Origin: UBA922 sp964571295
GTDB taxonomy: Bacteria > Patescibacteriota > Patescibacteriia > Magasanikbacterales > UBA922
Length of the DNA stretch: 13,863 nucleotides
NCBI GenBank assembly: GCA_964571295.1
Contig: CAZNAO010000024.1
Span: 1-13,863 of the forward strand
Direction: 5' to 3'
Under the pieces are notes generated by a model that saw only the letters and a program-made list of their open reading frames with translations, did no database searches and was not told the DNA's origin. The position numbers were made by a program, and so were the translations under genes. Positions 1 to 7,551 of the stretch are shown one piece after another (within the stretch, counting starts at the first letter, position 1; the number at the start of each line of letters is the position of its first letter).

Positions 1-1836
1 GTGGGGGCAGCTACGTTCTCCATCGTACCTCCTGCACATGCTGCAGATCCGAAACATACCATTAGTAATCCTGCCTACGCCGCTCGCTTGATCAAGCAAT
101 CAATTCCGGATCCGGTGCAGATGGAAGCAGGTTCAGTGAAGACGGTTGTATTTACGTTCAAAAATATTGGTACTGCAACATGGAATTCCGATGCAAAGAA
201 TTATCTTTCCGCATACACAGTCGAACCTCGCTATCGTGATTCTCTGTTTATGGGATCAAATTGGTTGGCAAAGCGCCAGACTGCCAAACTCCCGGGAGTT
301 ATAAAACCGGGGGCGACAGTAGAGCTTGCGGTCGAACTCAAAGCCCCTGAAACTCCAGGGGAGTATATTGAAGAATTTTATTTGGCAGCGGAAAATACTA
401 CCTGGGTAAAAGGAGGGTATTTTTATGTAAAGGTTTCAGTCTCCCCAAAAAAAAATGCAGTTACGACACAGTCAGAAGCTGTATCAGTACGAGATGGAAC
501 CGTGTCCATGGTCAAACCAGTGTCACTGAGTGCATATCAGGCGAAGCGGATGTTTGTCAGTAAGAAACAAGTGGAAGCAAAAGGCGGAGAAATCATGCCG
601 ATTATTCTCGGAATCCAAAATAGCGGGACTGAATCGTGGTATGGGTATGCACTCACAGCAACCCCGATCACTGCAGATAACAAGGCAGGATTGTCTCAGA
701 CACTTTCACAAAAAACAGAAACGATTCGTCCGGAAGAAATATCCCGTGAAGAAATTTCTTTTAGAGTTCCTGAGCGTCGGGGAGTATATATCATGCGTTT
801 TGCGATTACGACCGAAGGAACTTCTGCTCCTCTTGAAGTCGGCACGATTACGGTTCAGGTTACTGAAGACGCGGCAGTTATTACCGAGCCCGAGTACACG
901 ACTCCTGCGGAACCTCTCACCCGTATGGCGGAGGAGCCACGTATTCGGGTGGGTGTCTGGAAAAATCCAGCGCGTGGGGTGGAGTTTGTATCAGACGAGG
1001 AAACATATATCGTCTATGATGGCGAGACCCGCATGGGATCGATTCTTCCTGGTACGCGGGTATCCATGTGGCAGACCAATGGAGTATATTCCTTTCAGGG
1101 CGGAGGAATGAATTTTACTGCTACAAATTATATTCGATTGGTGCCTGAAGTAAATCCACATGCTGTTTTCCGACTCCCGAATTATGAGCGCTTCATCTCA
1201 TATCGGGGAAAATTGAGCTTCAATGCGTATCGAGGTGCAATGGAATATCGCACGACCAAAAGCGGGGAAGGGGTGTACGTGATCAATGATTTATTATTCG
1301 AAGACTATATCGCAGGAATTGCAGAAACCTCAAATGAATCGCACATGGAGTACATGAAAGCACTACTCACTGCCGCGCGTACCTATGCGTATTATATTCA
1401 GAATCATACGACCAAGCACGATACCCGCTTCTTCGATGTCTTGGCAACAACCGCCGATCAGCTCTATCTCGGATATGAGAGTGAGAAACTCATGCCCCGT
1501 GTCGTGGAAGCGGCTGGTGCTACTCGTGGCATTATGGTCACATACGATACGGACAATACTCCCAGTACTCCGTCTGAGGTTGTAATTACACCATATTTTG
1601 CCAATGCCGACAGCCGTACTCGAAGCTGGACCGAAGTGTGGGGTGGTGCAGAGAAGCCCTGGCTCATCTCGGTCGCAACCGTGTATGATCAGCGAGATAA
1701 AAAAGCGCTTTATGGTCATGGTGTTGGGATGAGCGGACGGGATGCATCGCTTCGTGCAGGAGAAAAGGGAGAGAATTTCGAGCAGTTGCTACAGTATTAT
1801 TATACGGGAGTTACACTAGAGAAGATGTATAGATAA
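1..1836 (+). CDS. SpoIID/LytB-family exported protein with two Ig-like domains (5' end probably cut)
   Basis: The C-terminal part (about residues 313-611) carries SpoIID-family hallmarks: a YIAGIAE stretch followed by KALLTAARTYAYY (residues 436-465), where E441 sits at the position of the family's catalytic glutamate, and the C-terminal YGHGVGMSGRDA motif (571-582) ahead of a YYYTG segment. SpoIID proteins are peptidoglycan lytic transglycosylases, or activators of amidases, acting outside the membrane. Ahead of this lie two beta-rich modules, about 36-148 and 177-290. The first, with its GTATW, KPGA and PETPGEY motifs, resembles NBR1-type Ig-like domains; the second is a diverged relative. 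The protein begins with the tail of a signal peptide (PPAHA before ADPKH), so the GTG at base 1 is only the window edge and the real start probably lies upstream. The stop is TAA, 43 bp before the next gene. SpoIID assignment is strong; substrate and role here are unknown, and sporulation is not implied. Confidence 0.85.
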   Translation: MGAATFSIVPPAHAADPKHTISNPAYAARLIKQSIPDPVQMEAGSVKTVVFTFKNIGTATWNSDAKNYLSAYTVEPRYRDSLFMGSNWLAKRQTAKLPGVIKPGATVELAVELKAPETPGEYIEEFYLAAENTTWVKGGYFYVKVSVSPKKNAVTTQSEAVSVRDGTVSMVKPVSLSAYQAKRMFVSKKQVEAKGGEIMPIILGIQNSGTESWYGYALTATPITADNKAGLSQTLSQKTETIRPEEISREEISFRVPERRGVYIMRFAITTEGTSAPLEVGTITVQVTEDAAVITEPEYTTPAEPLTRMAEEPRIRVGVWKNPARGVEFVSDEETYIVYDGETRMGSILPGTRVSMWQTNGVYSFQGGGMNFTATNYIRLVPEVNPHAVFRLPNYERFISYRGKLSFNAYRGAMEYRTTKSGEGVYVINDLLFEDYIAGIAETSNESHMEYMKALLTAARTYAYYIQNHTTKHDTRFFDVLATTADQLYLGYESEKLMPRVVEAAGATRGIMVTYDTDNTPSTPSEVVITPYFANADSRTRSWTEVWGGAEKPWLISVATVYDQRDKKALYGHGVGMSGRDASLRAGEKGENFEQLLQYYYTGVTLEKMYR

Positions 1837-1840
1837 GGGC

Positions 1841-1867
1841 TTGAAAAGCTCAAAAGACTAATATAAG
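1841..1867 (+). promoter_or_regulatory. Possible promoter of the 389-aa hypothetical gene
   Basis: TTGAAA (1841-1846, 5/6 to the -35 consensus) and TATAAG (1862-1867, 5/6 to the -10 consensus) are separated by 15 bp, shorter than the ideal 17. If used, transcription would start only a few bases before the ATG at 1880, giving an almost leaderless mRNA. An AAGG at 1865-1868, 11 nt before the ATG, is the only Shine-Dalgarno-like sequence. Read-through from the SpoIID gene is an equally good explanation. Confidence 0.25.
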
Positions 1868-1879
1868 GCTAAATATTAT

Positions 1880-3049
1880 ATGCCAATCGGTGAAGGCGGG
1901 GGGCCACGTCCTGAAGAACTTACTGAAATGATAAGAAAAGCTAAAGGCGGTGTTCCTGAGGGTGAGTTTTATGCGTGGACTGAACCAGAAATTAGAATTC
2001 CACGTGAGACCGTGCAGACTATATGGAATGAAGAAATTGACGCATATCCTTTTGTTTCAAATGAAGAAAATAATGAACAGAAAAAAACTGATGAAGAAGT
2101 TGAAAAACAACGAAATGAATGTAAGTATGCAACTCACATAGCATTAAGTGAACTAGCTGGTCCTGAAGAATATTTTTCATTACGAGGATATGGAGACTTT
2201 GAAAGAAGATTATTTCAACAGCAATATTGGCATCCATTTATACAACGTTTTCCAGATATTGGACCCCATTTAGAAAACTTGGCAAAAAGAATCCATTCAC
2301 GTATCCATCTGGAATTTTCTCCAGAAAAGATAAAAAGTATGGAGAATTATTTGTCTGCTGCAGGATACCCCGAGTGGTCACCTAATTTTTTTAAACGACA
2401 CACGGAAAAAGGTGCTCAGGCTCTCATGGGATGGGTGCGAAATCATATTAAAGGATTTGACGGTCGTCCGGATTGGTCACTGGTGTTAACGAGGTTGTCC
2501 TCAACGGCACAAGAAAAATTCTCAAAAAAAGAACAAGCGGAAAAATTAGCTGACGAAGAACTTATTCCTGCTCTCGAAAAGGTAATTGATGATTCTGTTG
2601 TAACACACACCTATTGGACACCTCAGTTAGTGTTCCATAAGCGCAAGACGCTCTATGAACGATTGAGAAAAAAATTTCGCACACCTGCAGCTCGACCAGA
2701 TATTGGGGATGTAAGTGAAAGTGCAAGTCGGCCTAATTGGCATACTATATTACTTGAACTTCCTGAAGAGAAACGTAAGACATTTCGATGGGCATTTAGT
2801 CGGGAAATGAAGTATCGAACTGAAGCAGATGCCGTGCAAGAGATAAATGATATCTTAACCCAGTGGCAGCCCCAAAAATGGGGACCGCGTTGGCTTGAAG
2901 AGAATGGTTTTAGTTCTATCCGACTTTATTGGGAACATCATTTTCGATTGCCAGATGGAAAAATTGATTGGAATCGTCTGTTAAGACAATTACCTGAGAA
3001 TTTACAAGAAGGGTTTATTATGAGTGAAGGTGCAAAAATAAAGAAATAA
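1880..3049 (+). CDS. Hypothetical protein with repeated Trp-Pro modules
   Basis: A 389-residue protein I do not recognise. It has no signal peptide or membrane segment, so it is probably cytoplasmic. An acidic, low-complexity stretch (about 60-80) follows the N-terminus. The rest contains a degenerate repeat that starts with [Y/E/K]WxP and ends with (D/N)WxxxLxxL followed by a phenylalanine. The copies are about 165-214 (EWSP, PDWSLVLTRL), 245-306 (YWTP, PNWHTILLELPEE) and 333-379 (KWGP, IDWNRLLRQLPEN), with a weaker one near 116-146 (YWHP). The middle of each copy is rich in aromatic and basic residues (for example HKRKTLYERLRKKF), which would suit small helical modules and possibly nucleic-acid or protein binding; that is inference only. 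The gene is clearly more AT-rich than its neighbours, which fits a lineage-specific or transferred gene. The ATG at 1880 follows the SpoIID stop by 43 bp, and the gene ends at a TAA just before a strong terminator. No function is assigned. Confidence 0.8.
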   Translation: MPIGEGGGPRPEELTEMIRKAKGGVPEGEFYAWTEPEIRIPRETVQTIWNEEIDAYPFVSNEENNEQKKTDEEVEKQRNECKYATHIALSELAGPEEYFSLRGYGDFERRLFQQQYWHPFIQRFPDIGPHLENLAKRIHSRIHLEFSPEKIKSMENYLSAAGYPEWSPNFFKRHTEKGAQALMGWVRNHIKGFDGRPDWSLVLTRLSSTAQEKFSKKEQAEKLADEELIPALEKVIDDSVVTHTYWTPQLVFHKRKTLYERLRKKFRTPAARPDIGDVSESASRPNWHTILLELPEEKRKTFRWAFSREMKYRTEADAVQEINDILTQWQPQKWGPRWLEENGFSSIRLYWEHHFRLPDGKIDWNRLLRQLPENLQEGFIMSEGAKIKK

Positions 3050-3118
3050 AAAATCAGTGACCGGAGTGTGGAGTGTTGTCATTCTTTCGCCCTCGCAACA
3101 GCCTCAGTTCTGGTAAGC

Positions 3119-3146
3119 ATAAAACCGATCTTTCGATCGGTTTTAT
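3119..3146. terminator. Bidirectional intrinsic terminator
   Basis: A perfect 12-bp stem (ATAAAACCGATC at 3119-3130, its complement at 3135-3146) closes a TTTC tetraloop. The arms end in A4/T4 runs, so each strand reads as a GC-containing hairpin running into U residues. It lies 70 bp after the hypothetical gene's stop and 10 bp beyond the recA stop on the opposite strand, exactly where two converging transcripts need to end. Confidence 0.9.
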
Positions 3147-3155
3147 AGGTACTTA

Positions 3156-4223
3156 TTACTCCGTCATTCCATCTACATCCTCTGGCTCTCCAGGTATGGG
3201 AGGATTCTCTTCCGGAGCACCTCCCCGCTCAACTACTTCCCAGATTTTATCCTTGATCTCAGTCATGAGTTTCGGATTCTCTCGCAAGAATTGCTTTGCT
3301 TTTTCCCGCCCCACGCCGAATTTGAGGTCTCCGTAGCTGTAGCTGTTTCCTGATTTATGGATCACTTTGTGGAGTACCCCGGTATCCACGAGATCTCCTG
3401 AAAGCGAGATCCCTTCATTATACATGATGTCGAATTCAGTCGTACGGAACGGAGCTGCAACTTTATTTTTGACCACTTTCACCTTCACACGATTTCCAAT
3501 CACTTTGTCGCCCTGCTTGATTTGCGCGGCGCGGCGGACTTCGACGCGGACTGATGAATAGAATTTGAGTGCGTTTCCGCCGGTCGTAGTTTCCGGATTG
3601 CCGAATACGATACCGATTTTCTGGCGGGTCTGATTGATGAAGATAACGACGGTGCGGGTCTTACTTACAATACCCGTAAGTTTTCGGAGTGCCTGGCTCA
3701 TGAGTCGAGCCTGGAGACCCATGTGTGACTCTCCCATTTCACCCTCGATTTCAGCTTTGGGGACGAGTGCTGCGACCGAGTCGACGACGACAATATCGAC
3801 CGCGTTCGATCGGACTAGCGTTTCAAGAATTTCGAGCGCTTGTTCTCCGGTATCTGGCTGGGAAATAAAGAGGTTGTTAACATCAACTCCGATTTTTCGT
3901 GCATAGTCGGGATCGAGTGCATGTTCGGCATCGATGAATGCAGCAATACCACCCTGTTTCTGAACTTCGGCAATGACGTGTTGCGCGAGTGTTGTTTTTC
4001 CGCTTGATTCAGGTCCGAATACTTCGATAATTCGTCCGCGAGGAACACCTTTCACGCCAAGTGCAAGGTCAAGGGAAATCGACCCGGTCGATACGGCATC
4101 AACCGCAGTCGCCCGTGCTTCGCCGAAACGCATGATTGAATTGTCTCCATATTTTTGTTTGATCTGGTCAATCGCACTGGTTGCCGCTTCGAGTTTTGGG
4201 TTGGTATCGGTTCGTTTTGCCAT
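3156..4223 (-). CDS. recA: Recombinase A
   Basis: RecA forms ATP-dependent filaments on single-stranded DNA, drives homologous pairing and strand exchange, and acts as co-protease in SOS-type responses. The 355-residue length is normal for the family and no intein is present. Visible motifs are Walker A GPESSGKTT (70-78), the catalytic glutamate region DAEHALD (98-104), Walker B IVVVDS (144-149), DNA-binding loop L1 in EGEMGESHMGLQARLMSQ (160-177), and loop L2 in INQTRQKIG followed by FGNPETTTGGNALK (196-220). L2 has T199 and Q201 where E. coli has Ile and Met; the Phe essential in L2 is kept (F207). The C-terminal tail is acidic and proline-rich, as usual. The ATG start gives the standard N-terminus, but no Shine-Dalgarno sequence precedes it. 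It is the last gene of the leftward ftsK / HTH-membrane protein / recA cluster, 91 bp from its upstream neighbour, and probably has its own promoter. I saw no recognisable LexA operator. Confidence 0.98.
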   Translation of the reverse strand: MAKRTDTNPKLEAATSAIDQIKQKYGDNSIMRFGEARATAVDAVSTGSISLDLALGVKGVPRGRIIEVFGPESSGKTTLAQHVIAEVQKQGGIAAFIDAEHALDPDYARKIGVDVNNLFISQPDTGEQALEILETLVRSNAVDIVVVDSVAALVPKAEIEGEMGESHMGLQARLMSQALRKLTGIVSKTRTVVIFINQTRQKIGIVFGNPETTTGGNALKFYSSVRVEVRRAAQIKQGDKVIGNRVKVKVVKNKVAAPFRTTEFDIMYNEGISLSGDLVDTGVLHKVIHKSGNSYSYGDLKFGVGREKAKQFLRENPKLMTEIKDKIWEVVERGGAPEENPPIPGEPEDVDGMTE

Positions 4224-4229
4224 AGGTTT

Positions 4230-4277
4230 GTGTATCTATTTTAAAAGGAGAGTGCTACTCTCCAATCAAGTGTATCT
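4230..4277 (-). repeat. Direct repeat AGATACAC flanking the recA leader hairpin
   Basis: On the minus strand the 8-mer AGATACAC occurs at 4277-4270 and again at 4237-4230, exactly 40 bp apart, each preceded by a short A/T run. The distal copy overlaps the candidate -10 element and the proximal copy ends 6 nt before the recA ATG. They could be a regulator's half-sites or chance; the equal context on both sides makes them worth recording. Confidence 0.4.
4243..4263 (-). terminator. Hairpin plus T4 in the recA leader (terminator or attenuator-like)
   Basis: On the minus strand GGAGAGT, loop AGC, then ACTCTCC form a perfect 7-bp GC-containing stem (4263-4247), followed at once by TTTT (4246-4243). 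It lies between the RodZ-like gene and recA, 20 nt before the recA start. It may end transcripts coming from ftsK, act as an attenuator, or, if the candidate recA promoter is used, form a 5'-terminal stabilising hairpin on the recA mRNA. The U-run is short, so termination would be partial at best. Confidence 0.5.
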
Positions 4278-4298
4278 TTTTCCAATATACCCTGTCAA
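4271..4298 (-). promoter_or_regulatory. Candidate recA promoter
   Basis: On the minus strand a perfect -35 TTGACA (4298-4293) is followed after 16 bp by GATACA (4276-4271), which matches the -10 consensus at only 3 of 6 positions. It sits in the 91-bp gap upstream of recA. A start near 4264 would place the leader hairpin at the very 5' end of the recA mRNA. The -35 is convincing, the -10 is not. Confidence 0.45.
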
Positions 4299-4314
4299 AC
4301 GACTGGAAAAGAGG

Positions 4315-5004
4315 TTAGTTTCTTGACAATACTTCTGTGTTTTTGTAGATCACGTGGCGGGTATCTTTTGAAACGCGACCATGTTTGTTTTCTGCTTTGA
4401 TGGTAAGCGTATTGATTCCCGGGGTTAGGGTAATTGTCTCTGCAAAGTTGCCTTGCTCGTCATTTTTAATAAGCACATCATTCACCATGATTTTGGTTTC
4501 AGGATCAGTATTTCCGCTGATCATGATCGAATTTTCTTTAGTGATAAATCCATCAGTTGGATTTGCGACCAAAAGCACGGGTGGTTTCAAAATATTGTGT
4601 ACATGAAGACCGAGATAGGAAAGTACACCAACAACAACAAGCGCAAGAGTGCCAAATCGTACCGCACCGGGAATATCGCTGAATTGAAAACGATGCCGTT
4701 GATGTGTGGGTGCCGTGACTTTGACTTTTTCCCGTCCGGGCAATTCTTCGTCAAGCAGCTGGTCTAGGTACGGCCGCGGATCCCCGCCAAGCGTCTGCAC
4801 GTATTTTTTGACAAAGTTTTTGAGGTAGATTGAAGAGAGGTTAAGCTGTGAAAAATTGCATTCTTCAAGTGCTGCCAAATAGGCTTTATTAATTTTAGTT
4901 TTCGCCGCAAGATCTTCAAGAGACACCCCTGCCTGTTCACGGAGAGATTGTAAGCGCATACATACGCGGGGGGCAGGTGTAACTTCTTTTTTATGAAAAC
5001 CCAT
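4315..5004 (-). CDS. RodZ-like XRE-HTH single-pass membrane protein with extracytoplasmic Ig-like domain
   Basis: The 229-residue protein has three parts. Residues about 16-75 are a RodZ-type helix-turn-helix domain (LREQAGVSLEDLAAKTKI, then AYLAALEECNF and YLKNFVKKYVQTLG). Residues about 114-135 are one hydrophobic transmembrane segment. Residues about 141-222 are an extracytoplasmic beta-sandwich of the bacterial Ig-like / glucodextranase-B type (NPTDGFITKENSIMISGNTD, then LTPGINTLTIKAENKHG). In RodZ the HTH domain binds the MreB cytoskeleton instead of DNA; whether MreB exists here cannot be told, and the RodZ DUF4115 domain is replaced by the Ig-like one. It lies 60 bp after ftsK and 91 bp before recA, in the same direction, so it may be co-transcribed with ftsK and take part in division or envelope work. 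The ATG is preceded by no Shine-Dalgarno sequence. Confidence 0.85.
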   Translation of the reverse strand: MGFHKKEVTPAPRVCMRLQSLREQAGVSLEDLAAKTKINKAYLAALEECNFSQLNLSSIYLKNFVKKYVQTLGGDPRPYLDQLLDEELPGREKVKVTAPTHQRHRFQFSDIPGAVRFGTLALVVVGVLSYLGLHVHNILKPPVLLVANPTDGFITKENSIMISGNTDPETKIMVNDVLIKNDEQGNFAETITLTPGINTLTIKAENKHGRVSKDTRHVIYKNTEVLSRN

Positions 5005-5064
5005 ACTGCGGTGGTAAATCGTAGTTAAATATAGTATAAAACACAGGGCACGAAGGGTAATTTT

Positions 5065-7461
5065 TTAAAACGGCGTACGTTCATTTTTTTCCTCCTCCTC
5101 TTCTTCTGCGTGAACCGAATCGTTAAAATCGTCCAGTTCTTCTTCTACGGGTTCGTCATTTGGAGTTTCTTCATCAAAATCAAACCCATCTTCTTCGTTT
5201 TCTTCATTCTCAATAACTTCAGCTTCAACCACTTTTTTCGGGGGTGCAAACACATTGTGTTTTGCCGTGCTTTCAATAGTACCATGAAGTTCATTTTTTG
5301 TCATGAGAATTTCACGCGGTTTTGCACCTTGTCCGGGACCGATGACTCCTGCCTCTTCGAGTTCATCGATAAGGCGTGCCGCACGGGCATAACCGACTTT
5401 TAGGCGCCGCTGTAGGAGGGAGGTAGACGCTTTACCACTCGTGATCACTTCTTTTCTTGCTTCATCAAAGAGTGGATCTTGATCATCGCTTGCACCGCCA
5501 AACATATTCATGGTACCGCCTTTTTGCTGTGAAATAATACTCTCGTCGTATTCAGGTTCTTCGTCACCACGAAGATATTCGACGACGCCTTTCATCTCGT
5601 CTTCAGAGATAAATGCGCCTTGGATACGCACCGGTTTGCCGAGTTCTGCAGTCTGGAACAACATGTCCCCGCGTCCGAGTAATTTTTCTGCTCCTGGTGC
5701 ATCAAGAATCGTGCGGGAATCGATAAGGGATGCAACCGAAAATGCGATACGTCCCGGAATATTCGCTTTCATGAGACCGGTAATCACGTCGACACTCGGC
5801 CGCTGGGTTGCAACGATAAGATGGATTCCGACTGCTCGCGCCATCTGTGCAAGTCGGATGATGCCGGCTTCGATTTCATTCGCCGCAGTCGCCATGAGAT
5901 CCGCCAATTCGTCAATGATAAAGACGATGTGCGGAATCTTGGTATCAGGATGTCTGGAATTATACGACGCGATATCGCGTGAGCCGACGCTCGCAAGAAG
6001 TTCAAATCGACGCTCCATTTCACCGATCGCCCATTTAAGTGCGTTGATGGTCTGTTGCGTATTGGTAATGACCGGGGTCAGTAAATGCGGGATGCCGTTG
6101 TAGAGCGTCAATTCGACACGTTTCGGATCGACCATGATCATGCGGAGGGTTTCCGCGGTATTTTCAAACAAGAGACTCATGATAATCGTATTCACGCATA
6201 CGGTTTTTCCTGAGCCCGTGGTTCCGGCAATCAGGAGATGTGGCATGCGCGGAAGGTCGGCAAACCATACTTTGCCCCCCACGTCTTTACCGAGCGCGAT
6301 CGCCATGTTGTGGGGACGATTTTTAAATTCTTTTGATTCGAGTAGTTCGCGGAAGGAGACCATTGCAGTTTTTTGATTAGGAACCTCGACGCCCACCAGT
6401 GCCTTCCCTGGAATCGGAGCTTCGATACGGATTGGGTGCGCCGCAAGGGCAAGTGCAAGATCATTTGAGAGGGCGGTAATGCGTGAGAGTTTTACTCCTT
6501 TTGAGGGTTTGAATGAGTATTGGGTCACGGTCGGCCCCACGCGCACCTCACCCATGTCTACGTGAATGCCAAATTCTTCAAGCGTACTCTTGATCACTTC
6601 AGCGTTTCCTTTCACGTCTCCGCTGGTCGGCTTGCTTTTTTTGTCAACGAGAATGTCGACCGGTGGCAGATTTTTGATGATGACCCGCTTGCTCCAGACA
6701 TCACCAGTTTTTGGCCTGTCTTCTTCTGACTCTTGGTCATCTTCTTCGAATTCTTCCATCTCCTCCTCTTCATCTGCAGCTTCCTCCGCAAGTTTGCGCG
6801 CATTGAATGCACTTTCTCGCTCGGAAGTTTCTTCTGCTCCAGATTCATCTTCTTCTGCTTCATTTTCATCATACGCACCATGGATCTTGACTGAAGATGC
6901 AGTGCTATTCTTCATGCGGGAGAAAGCGGTACCTGAAGATGAAAATGCGCGTCGAAAGGTGTCAATAAATGCGTGCAGCGCTGACTCAAAAATGAAAAAC
7001 AGGGAAATTGTGGCAAGTCCAGCAAGAATAAGATAGCCCGCAATAAGTCCGAGATATGCGGAGACCGGATATGCGAGCATGCCCACCGCACCCCCACCGT
7101 GTCCGAGTACTGCCTGTTCCCACATGTCATGGGGTGAGAAACGGAGATGTATAAGCCCTGCAACCGAAATAAAAAATAGGAAACATCCGAAAATTTTGAA
7201 TCCATATCCATGATCTTCTTCGTGTTTTTCACGAATTAGGTTCCATGCTCCGAGGACAAGAATAATAGGGGTCACGAAACGGAGTTGTCCAAATAAGAAA
7301 CTGAGGACATAGTCATTGAGGATGGTTCCGACTACACCGGCTTTATTGAAAAAACTGAGAATAACAATGAGAGAGAGAATGAGGAGGATAACGGCAATAA
7401 CTCCGTCTGAGAGAGTGGGATCAAGGGATGCTTGGGGTTTCCTGCCGCGGCGAGAGGGCAT
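5065..7461 (-). CDS. ftsK: FtsK/SpoIIIE-family DNA translocase
   Basis: FtsK is a septum-anchored hexameric ATPase that pumps chromosome DNA during division and directs the terminus region to the recombinases. The 798-residue protein has an N-terminal membrane domain of about four segments (roughly 19-38, 59-75, 88-105, 126-160) and a short acidic linker (about 196-250, Glu-rich), much shorter than in E. coli. The motor follows, with Walker A GTTGSGKT (413-420), PHIVFIIDELADLM carrying Walker B (510-523), and ATQRPSVDVITGLMKANIPG (551-570). A gamma winged-helix domain (about 662-722: DPLFDEARKEV, then YARAARLIDELEEAGVIGP) normally reads the DNA polarity signals. Unusually, a further 76 very acidic residues follow the gamma domain, ending in a run of Glu. 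It is the promoter-proximal gene of the leftward cluster; the ATG has no Shine-Dalgarno sequence. Divergently transcribed from rpoB across a 517-bp gap. Confidence 0.97.
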   Translation of the reverse strand: MPSRRGRKPQASLDPTLSDGVIAVILLILSLIVILSFFNKAGVVGTILNDYVLSFLFGQLRFVTPIILVLGAWNLIREKHEEDHGYGFKIFGCFLFFISVAGLIHLRFSPHDMWEQAVLGHGGGAVGMLAYPVSAYLGLIAGYLILAGLATISLFFIFESALHAFIDTFRRAFSSSGTAFSRMKNSTASSVKIHGAYDENEAEEDESGAEETSERESAFNARKLAEEAADEEEEMEEFEEDDQESEEDRPKTGDVWSKRVIIKNLPPVDILVDKKSKPTSGDVKGNAEVIKSTLEEFGIHVDMGEVRVGPTVTQYSFKPSKGVKLSRITALSNDLALALAAHPIRIEAPIPGKALVGVEVPNQKTAMVSFRELLESKEFKNRPHNMAIALGKDVGGKVWFADLPRMPHLLIAGTTGSGKTVCVNTIIMSLLFENTAETLRMIMVDPKRVELTLYNGIPHLLTPVITNTQQTINALKWAIGEMERRFELLASVGSRDIASYNSRHPDTKIPHIVFIIDELADLMATAANEIEAGIIRLAQMARAVGIHLIVATQRPSVDVITGLMKANIPGRIAFSVASLIDSRTILDAPGAEKLLGRGDMLFQTAELGKPVRIQGAFISEDEMKGVVEYLRGDEEPEYDESIISQQKGGTMNMFGGASDDQDPLFDEARKEVITSGKASTSLLQRRLKVGYARAARLIDELEEAGVIGPGQGAKPREILMTKNELHGTIESTAKHNVFAPPKKVVEAEVIENEENEEDGFDFDEETPNDEPVEEELDDFNDSVHAEEEEEEKNERTPF

Positions 7462-7504
7462 AGAATATAATTGAGTTAGGATGGAGTTTGGGTATATACT
7501 TGAA

Positions 7505-7544
7505 ACTCAAACTGACACAAAAGACTTTCAGGGAAAGTTTGAGT
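7505..7544 (-). repeat. Inverted repeat with competing hairpin in the ftsK leader
   Basis: ACTCAAACT (7505-7513) and AGTTTGAGT (7536-7544) are a perfect 9-bp inverted repeat around a 22-nt spacer. Inside it ACTTTC (7524-7529) and GAAAGT (7533-7538) form a second perfect stem with a 3-nt loop. The two stems share bases 7536-7538 and cannot coexist fully. In the ftsK transcript this would be a leader with two alternative folds; as DNA it could be an operator. Confidence 0.55.
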
Positions 7545-7551
7545 CGAACGT

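Noticed and set aside
530..1111. 193-codon frame inside the SpoIID gene
   Set aside because: Overlapping frame of a clearly coding gene; product is Arg/Leu-rich with no domain.
1837..1879. Terminator after the SpoIID gene
   Set aside because: Only 4-bp stems (such as GCTT/AAGC) without a T-run are possible in this gap.
3073..3336. 87-codon plus-strand frame covering the terminator and the end of recA
   Set aside because: It reads through the bidirectional terminator and is antisense to recA; no independent support.
3570..3640. Unusual T199 and Q201 in the RecA L2 loop
   Set aside because: These positions already vary among bacterial RecA proteins (for example Leu/Asp in mycobacteria as I recall), and the essential loop residues are kept.
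6566..7036. 156-codon plus-strand frame opposite ftsK
   Set aside because: Its Ser-rich product is the antisense of the Glu-rich ftsK linker; a compositional shadow.
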